Below, piece by piece: positions 18,594 to 23,144 of a stretch of DNA of 23,144 bases (within the stretch, counting starts at the first letter, position 1; each line of letters starts with the position of its first letter). A model generated the notes under the pieces. That model was not told the origin of the DNA. It saw nothing but the letters and a program-made list of their open reading frames with translations, and did not search any database. This DNA is from a virus. The stretch is taken from positions 1 through 23,144 of the IMG/VR virus record IMGVR_UViG_3300030117_005266; one strand, written 5' to 3'. The translations under genes and the position numbers were made by a program.

Positions 18594-21500
18594 TTAGTTT
18601 GTCTTTTAATTGTTTTACCTCCGCGCTCAGCTCCTGTATCGCCTTCGCCATGATCGGTATCAGCCTGCCGTAAGTCGCCTCAAGCTTATCGGGATTGCTA
18701 TCGTAAACCAGTCTTGTGTACTCATCATCGATTTTCTGTAGGTCTTGTGCTATGAATCCCACGTCTTTGACGCCCGATCTGTTGCCATCTCTTTGATCCC
18801 ACTCGAATGTTACTGGCTTTAGGTTATTCACAAAGTCCAAACCGTATACCGAATCCTTAATTTCTTTTTTATCGCGCTTGTCTGACAATGAGCTTATCGA
18901 TGTCACCTGTGCCCTGATTGCCGATACGTTGCTGTCGCCTAACGTTATCTCATTTGATACGTCAACAGCTGACGCGGCCGCGGCGGATCCTATTATGGTA
19001 TTGTTGGACCCTGTCGTTAAGGCATCCCCGGCTCTATTGCCTATTATAGTATTTTTGATACCAGTGGAAACGTCGTGACCGGCCTCGTAACCGACCGCTA
19101 CATTATATGTGTCTGCATCGGCATTTTGTGCGGTTAACGCTTCAAAACCCACGGCGACACTACCGCCTCTTGTGTCTTCCGCTCCTAATGCTCCGCTACC
19201 GATAGCCACATTATATCCGGACGTGGTAAGCGCGTCTCCGGCCAAATTACCTATTATTACGTTGTGTATACCCGTCGTCTGGTTTGCTGCCGCGTTGTAA
19301 CCCACGGCTACGTTAAACCCGTCACCGCCTACGTCCAACGACAGCAATGCCTGGTAGCCTATCGCGGTATTCCTACCTCCTGTATCTTCCGAGCCTAAAG
19401 CCTGAAGACCCACGGCGGTATTGAACAGCCCCGTGGTCAGCGCGTCCCCGGCGAGACCTCCTATTATGGTATTGTTGTATCCGCTGCTTATGTTCTGTCC
19501 AGCGGCATACCCTATCGCCACGTTATATGCGGCACCGTCTATGTTTTGACTAAGCAATGCGTTATTTCCGATGGCCACGTTTCTCGTTCCGGTATCCTCG
19601 GCGCTAAGCGCCTGGTAACCTATGGCCACGTTCTGTCCACCTGTCGTAAGTGCGTCTCCTGCGAGACCGCCTATAAGCGTGGAGTTGCTTCCCGTGGTAA
19701 CCGCCTGCCCCGCAAGGTGCCCTACGGCCACGTTATATACGCTTCCGTCCGTATTCTGCGTTTCTAGCGCCTTGTATCCGACAGCCACTGACCTGTTTCC
19801 CTCGTCCTCTGACGCCAATGCCGCGTAGCCGATAGCCGTGTTCTGCTCTCCTGTGGTGAGCGAATCTCCCGCGCTTGCGCCTATAAGCGTATTGAGCGTA
19901 CCTGTCGTTACGGCCGCGCCCGCGTCGTATCCTACGGCGGTGTTGTAAGTGTTGGCGTCGCCGGCTGGGTTCATGTTTCCCAGGGCGGCATTACCTACCG
20001 CTACGTTTCTCGAGCCGTTTACGTTTACCGCCATTGCGCTGTCGCCTATCGCCGTGTTGTATGACGTGTCCGTAGATGAGCTCAACGAGTTGTAGCCTAC
20101 GGCGGTGTTCTGCTGGCCGGATGTTATCGCGTCTCCCGCAAACCCGCCTAATATCGTGTTTCTTACTCCCGTACTTACGGAATAACCCGCCTGGTAACCT
20201 ACCGCAGTGTTGTATGCCGTGGTGCCCGCGTTTTGCGCGTTAAGCGCGTAGGCCCCGATAGCGACGTTCTTTCCGTGCGCGTCCTCTGAGCTCAATGCGG
20301 CGTACCCCAATACGGCATTCTCTATCCCCGAAGTCAACGCGTCTCCGGCCAAACTACCTACCAGCGCGTTTTTCGTACCGGTCGTAACCGAAACACCGGC
20401 CTGGTATCCCAAAACGGAATTGTATCCGTCCGTACCTGCGTCTTGCGTGCTGAGGGCATTGTATCCTACCGCGGTATTCGTTCCGTGCGCGTCTTCTGCG
20501 CCTAATGCCTGATATCCCACCGCAACGTTATAGTTACCCGTGGTCAAAGCGCCCGCAACGAGTCCGCCTATTAGTGTGTTCCTTACACCGGTGGTTATGT
20601 TTTGCCCTGCGGTGTATCCTATTGCGACATTGTAGTTTGACGCGTCGCTGTTCATGTTCTGCAGAGCCGAGTTACCTATCGCGACGTTTCTGGATTCCGA
20701 TCCGTCCGCGGAGCTCATGGCATTGTAGCCTATGGCCACGTTCTCGTCGCCTGAAGTCAATTCATCACCAGCTTGCGCACCAATCATCGTGTTTTGAGCC
20801 CCCGTTGAAATAGCCGTACCAGAATCGTATCCGACCGCCACGTTGTATCCGTTGCCGTCGAAGTTAAGTGACTTTAGCGATCCCTCTCCGACCGCCACGT
20901 TCCTGCTTCCAGTGTCTTCTGAGGAAAGGGCCTCGTAACCTATGGCGACATTGTTTGACCCCGTGGTGATTGCATCTCCTGAGGCACCGCCAACGAATGT
21001 ATTCAATGCGCCCGTGCTAACGTTTGCGCCTGATTGATATCCTATGGCTACGTTATAAGCATCCGTGCCCGCATTCTGCAATATTAGAGACTGATAGCCT
21101 ATAGCCACATTTCTTCCGTTTGCGTCCTCGCTGCCTAAAGCCGATAGGCCTATAGCGATATTGCCCGATCCCCCTACAAGATCGGAGCCCGCTCCTTTAC
21201 CCACCAGTACGTTGTCGCTCCCGGTGGTTAAGGCGTCACCCGCAAGCCCTCCTACTATTGTATTCTGAACTCCCGTTGAAATAGCCGTACCCGCCTCATA
21301 TCCTACGGCTACATTGTATGCGTCGCCATCGTAGTTCAGGCTTTCTAAAGCGCCTTTACCTATAGCTACGTTTCTGCTTCCGGTGTCTTCCGTGCTTAAT
21401 GCGTTATGCCCTATGGCTATATTGAAGTTTCCTGTCGTTAGCGCATCTCCGGCCTGTCCACCTATTATGCTATTGTAAGCACCTGTTGAAATATTTGAAC

Positions 21501-22626
21501 CGGCGCTAAATCCAATTGCCACGTTATAAGCGTCCGTACCGGCGTCTTGACTAGCTAAAGCGTCGTAACCAATAGCGACGTTTCTACCATGCCCATCTTC
21601 TGAGCTCAATGCCTGGTAACCTATGGCAACATTATAATTACCTATATTTAGCGCATCGCCCGCTAATCCTCCTATAATAACGTTTCTAATACCTGTAGAA
21701 ACCGATAATCCGGCTTGGTAGCCGACCGCCACGTTATACGCGTTTGCGCCTGCATTAAGACTTGATAATGCACTCGCGCCCACAGCCACGTTTAGGCCAT
21801 GTGCGTCCTCTGAGCCCAATGCGTCATAACCGATAGCGACATTGCCTATACCTGTAGTAAGAGCGTCTCCGGCAAGACCGCCTAACAGCGTGTTCTGCAC
21901 TCCCGTCGTTACCTCCATACCGGCGCTATGGCCGATGGCCGTATTGTAGTTGTTGCTATCGTTGTTTTGTTTGCTCAAGGCATAATAGCCAATCGCTATA
22001 CTGCTATTACCGGTGTCTTCCGAGCCTAGCGCGTGATAGCCTATGGCTACGCTGTAACTACCGGTGGTTAATGCGTCTCCTGCGAGACCGCCCAATATTG
22101 TATTTTGTACGCCTGTTGAAATCGATATACCCGATGTATACCCTATAGCCACGTTGTATGCGTGTGCGCCTGCATTTAGGTTTTCCAAAGCGGAGTGTCC
22201 TATGGCTACGTTTCTTCCATGCCCGTCTTCGTTACCTAACGCGTTTCTTCCTATGGCTATATTTTCCTTACCTGACGTTAGCGCGTCTCCGGCAAAGGAA
22301 CCTAGTATTACATTGTTGTTGCCCGTATCTATAGAGTATCCCGCGTTATATCCTACGGCCACGTTGGAGTCCGCTGTGGTAAGCGATCTCAAAGCACCTA
22401 TACCCAGTGCGGTATTGTAGAATGCGTTGTCTAGCGTACCCGTCGTGCTGTGCCCTATCAGAAGGGATCCCGTAAACGCGGTTCCCTCCGACTTGAAGCC
22501 GAGCGCTGCGGTGGTACCGCCGTAAAGTTCAGTGAAGTTGTCGTTGCATATGTCGAAGGCGGCTCTAAGTGACGAGCCGGTTCCGTCATTGGGATTGGTC
22601 CCTATGTTTATAGATTGTTTAGCCAT
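18586..22626 (-). CDS. Giant tail fibre with beta-roll repeats and peptidase S74 chaperone (1346 aa)
   Basis: Anchor domain MAKQSINIGTNPNDGTGSSL (continuing RAAFDICNDNF) at the N-terminus, then ~1170 residues of short repeats of the types NVAIGYxAL, STGxxNTIIGG and LAGDALTTG, then a C-terminal domain from about residue 1248. The repeats resemble the YadA-head/Hep_Hag left-handed beta-roll and form a long trimeric shaft. The C-terminal SDKRDKKEI, LDFVNNLKPVTFEW, DVGFIAQDL and LIPIMAKAIQEL are the peptidase S74 intramolecular chaperone, which drives trimerisation and cuts itself off before the Ser of SDKRDKKEI. The gene is about 45-60% G+C with balanced codons, unlike the AT-rich genome part. 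Confidence 0.9.
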   Translation of the reverse strand: MAKQSINIGTNPNDGTGSSLRAAFDICNDNFTELYGGTTAALGFKSEGTAFTGSLLIGHSTTGTLDNAFYNTALGIGALRSLTTADSNVAVGYNAGYSIDTGNNNVILGSFAGDALTSGKENIAIGRNALGNEDGHGRNVAIGHSALENLNAGAHAYNVAIGYTSGISISTGVQNTILGGLAGDALTTGSYSVAIGYHALGSEDTGNSSIAIGYYALSKQNNDSNNYNTAIGHSAGMEVTTGVQNTLLGGLAGDALTTGIGNVAIGYDALGSEDAHGLNVAVGASALSSLNAGANAYNVAVGYQAGLSVSTGIRNVIIGGLAGDALNIGNYNVAIGYQALSSEDGHGRNVAIGYDALASQDAGTDAYNVAIGFSAGSNISTGAYNSIIGGQAGDALTTGNFNIAIGHNALSTEDTGSRNVAIGKGALESLNYDGDAYNVAVGYEAGTAISTGVQNTIVGGLAGDALTTGSDNVLVGKGAGSDLVGGSGNIAIGLSALGSEDANGRNVAIGYQSLILQNAGTDAYNVAIGYQSGANVSTGALNTFVGGASGDAITTGSNNVAIGYEALSSEDTGSRNVAVGEGSLKSLNFDGNGYNVAVGYDSGTAISTGAQNTMIGAQAGDELTSGDENVAIGYNAMSSADGSESRNVAIGNSALQNMNSDASNYNVAIGYTAGQNITTGVRNTLIGGLVAGALTTGNYNVAVGYQALGAEDAHGTNTAVGYNALSTQDAGTDGYNSVLGYQAGVSVTTGTKNALVGSLAGDALTSGIENAVLGYAALSSEDAHGKNVAIGAYALNAQNAGTTAYNTAVGYQAGYSVSTGVRNTILGGFAGDAITSGQQNTAVGYNSLSSSTDTSYNTAIGDSAMAVNVNGSRNVAVGNAALGNMNPAGDANTYNTAVGYDAGAAVTTGTLNTLIGASAGDSLTTGEQNTAIGYAALASEDEGNRSVAVGYKALETQNTDGSVYNVAVGHLAGQAVTTGSNSTLIGGLAGDALTTGGQNVAIGYQALSAEDTGTRNVAIGNNALLSQNIDGAAYNVAIGYAAGQNISSGYNNTIIGGLAGDALTTGLFNTAVGLQALGSEDTGGRNTAIGYQALLSLDVGGDGFNVAVGYNAAANQTTGIHNVIIGNLAGDALTTSGYNVAIGSGALGAEDTRGGSVAVGFEALTAQNADADTYNVAVGYEAGHDVSTGIKNTIIGNRAGDALTTGSNNTIIGSAAAASAVDVSNEITLGDSNVSAIRAQVTSISSLSDKRDKKEIKDSVYGLDFVNNLKPVTFEWDQRDGNRSGVKDVGFIAQDLQKIDDEYTRLVYDSNPDKLEATYGRLIPIMAKAIQELSAEVKQLKDKLNG
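18924..22440 (-). repeat. Sixteen ~74-residue coding super-repeats in the giant fibre
   Basis: I count 16 AGDAL-type units. Each super-repeat of about 74 residues has four sub-units: YNVAIGYxAGxxISTG, xxNTIIGGLAGDALTTG, xxNVAIGYxALGSED, and RNVAIGxxALxxxN. At DNA level the ~220-bp period is blurred because synonymous codons vary from copy to copy. Boundaries are approximate. Confidence 0.85.
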
Positions 22627-22627
22627 A

Positions 22628-22777
22628 TTACATTTCCGTTTGGTCGGCCGTGAATAGTATGGTGTCCGCCGATAGTTTGTCGTGGTCCGCTAATAGCGCG
22701 AATGCGCCTAATGCCTTGTCGGCATTGGTCATCTGTGGCGTGAATATCACGCCCATCTTATTGGCTATTATCGGCAT
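22628..22777 (-). CDS. Small protein before the giant fibre (49 aa)
   Basis: 49 residues, ATG at 22777 and TAA at 22628-22630, starting MPIIANKMGVIFTPQMTNAD and ending LFTADQTEM. It lies two bases before the fibre ATG and two bases after the preceding stop, filling the gap exactly, and shares the G+C-rich codon style of this block. A hydrophobic middle (KALGAFALLADHDKLSADTI) is too polar for a clear membrane helix. No family recognised; a small virion or fibre-adaptor protein is plausible from position. Confidence 0.6.
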   Translation of the reverse strand: MPIIANKMGVIFTPQMTNADKALGAFALLADHDKLSADTILFTADQTEM

Positions 22778-22778
22778 T

Positions 22779-23144
22779 TTAGTAAAGCGCGATTATGTCG
22801 TCCGCTGAAGTCAGTGATGAGTATATCCTGTTTACCTTTATAGGGAGGAAAGATCCCGCCGCTATCTGTTGGAAAAGGATAGGTCTATATATTTCGTAGT
22901 TTTCCGCAGAAGCGCTGCCGTCGAATATGTCCGCCGCGCTTGATCCGCCCGGTGCCGTAACAAGTGAAAGCGTGGTGTCGCTGTCGACCGCGCTTACGAA
23001 AGCCTGCGTTCCGTCGGTTACGTTAAGTACCCTGTCGCCGACCTGTACGTCGTAAAGCCCACCCGAGAATCCCGCGTCGACCAGTTTGTTTGTGGTATTT
23101 CCCGTAGTGCTACCGCTTTTTATCAAAGGGCTTGAAGACAGTTC
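22779..23144 (-). CDS. Virion/tail structural protein, 5' part outside window
   Basis: The frame is open from the right edge (first visible codons give ELSSSPLIKSGSTTG) to TAA at 22779-22781, so only the last 121 residues are seen. A TTG inside could be mistaken for a start. The visible part is beta-rich: NTTNKLVDAGFSGG, VQVGDRVLNVTDGTQAFVSA, VDSDTTLSLV, then a C-terminal VNRIYSSLTSADDIIALY. The GDRVLNVTDGTQAFVSAVDS type of segment is common in phage structural and tail proteins. It uses the same G+C-rich codons as the fibres. Function cannot be narrowed further. Confidence 0.7.
   Translation of the reverse strand, partial: ELSSSPLIKSGSTTGNTTNKLVDAGFSGGLYDVQVGDRVLNVTDGTQAFVSAVDSDTTLSLVTAPGGSSAADIFDGSASAENYEIYRPILFQQIAAGSFLPIKVNRIYSSLTSADDIIALY

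Noticed and set aside
18878-22420. Plus-strand ORFs opposite the giant fibre
   Set aside because: Open antisense frames are expected opposite G+C-rich repeats; they only mirror the repeat pattern of the fibre.
18924-22440. CRISPR array or tandem DNA satellite
   Set aside because: The ~220-bp periodicity is a coding repeat with variable codons; there are no short identical repeats with unique spacers.
16218-22626. Diversity-generating retroelement
   Set aside because: No reverse transcriptase and no template/variable repeat pair with adenine-specific changes is visible; the differences between repeats are mainly synonymous.
18586-22626. Bacterial trimeric autotransporter adhesin
   Set aside because: The repeats resemble YadA heads, but there is no signal peptide or YadA membrane anchor; the C-terminus is the peptidase S74 chaperone and the N-terminus is a phage-type anchor.
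16850-23144. Assembly chimera of two phages at the composition change
   Set aside because: The fibre gene frame and repeat structure continue across every switch point and composition alternates several times, which a single joining error would not produce; read data would settle it.

Overview
The window is a piece of a tailed-phage genome (or prophage) that probably infects a member of the Bacteroidetes, most likely a flavobacterium. Every supported gene is on the minus strand, so the genome reads from high to low coordinates, and most genes touch or overlap the next (ATGA, TAATG, TTGA junctions). The Bacteroidetes assignment rests on two intergenic promoters that match the phylum's -33 TTTG / -7 TANNTTTG consensus with exactly 19 bp spacing (2634-2664 and 12080-12110), on A-rich leaders without strong Shine-Dalgarno sites, on AT-rich DNA, and on families I associate with Bacteroidetes phages (DUF3127-like SSB, Mom-like protein, small CGC proteins). 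No integrase, capsid or portal gene is visible, so lifestyle and full genome size cannot be judged. A siphovirus-like long tail is inferred from a tail-terminator-like gene and a frameshifted tail chaperone.

Layout in reading direction. (1) 23144-16218: fibre region. A structural protein cut by the right edge and a 49-residue protein precede two large fibres of 1346 and 791 residues that share the same N-terminal anchor. The first is a repeat beta-roll ending in a peptidase S74 chaperone domain. This block is much richer in G+C than the rest and has scrambled codon use. (2) 16205-12751: small fibre/coiled-coil proteins and the lysis cassette: membrane coiled-coil protein, secreted thioredoxin-fold protein without CxxC, secreted beta-rich outer-membrane-like protein, M15 peptidase endolysin, 3TM holin, tiny basic protein. 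(3) 12578-12174: NinG/Rap-type nuclease lacking most zinc cysteines, followed by a terminator. (4) 12110-6658: early operon from a strong promoter: small unknown proteins, DUF3127 SSB-like protein, DUF3310 protein, DnaB/RecA-fold helicase, sigma-like factor, PD-(D/E)XK nuclease and RecE-like exonuclease. (5) 6661-2682: DNA methyltransferase, DnaA-domain-IV-like protein and Mom-like DNA modification protein, then terS, terL and a PP-loop (PAPS-reductase-like) protein. (6) 2664-2441: an isolated 38-residue gene between its own promoter and a terminator. (7) 2406-1: tail genes, including a chaperone pair that needs a -1 frameshift.

How it fits together. The early operon would copy and recombine DNA and make a sigma-like factor. 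A shared motif upstream of terS and of the tail genes (AAAAAT, 13 bases, CGATATATANATATA) is a candidate late promoter for that factor. Mom-like, methyltransferase and PP-loop genes around the terminase suggest that DNA is modified before packaging. The least conventional elements are the dual-frame tail chaperone, the promoter-to-terminator mini-gene, the codon-scrambled mosaic fibre block, and the phage-encoded outer-membrane-like and thioredoxin-like proteins next to the lysis genes.
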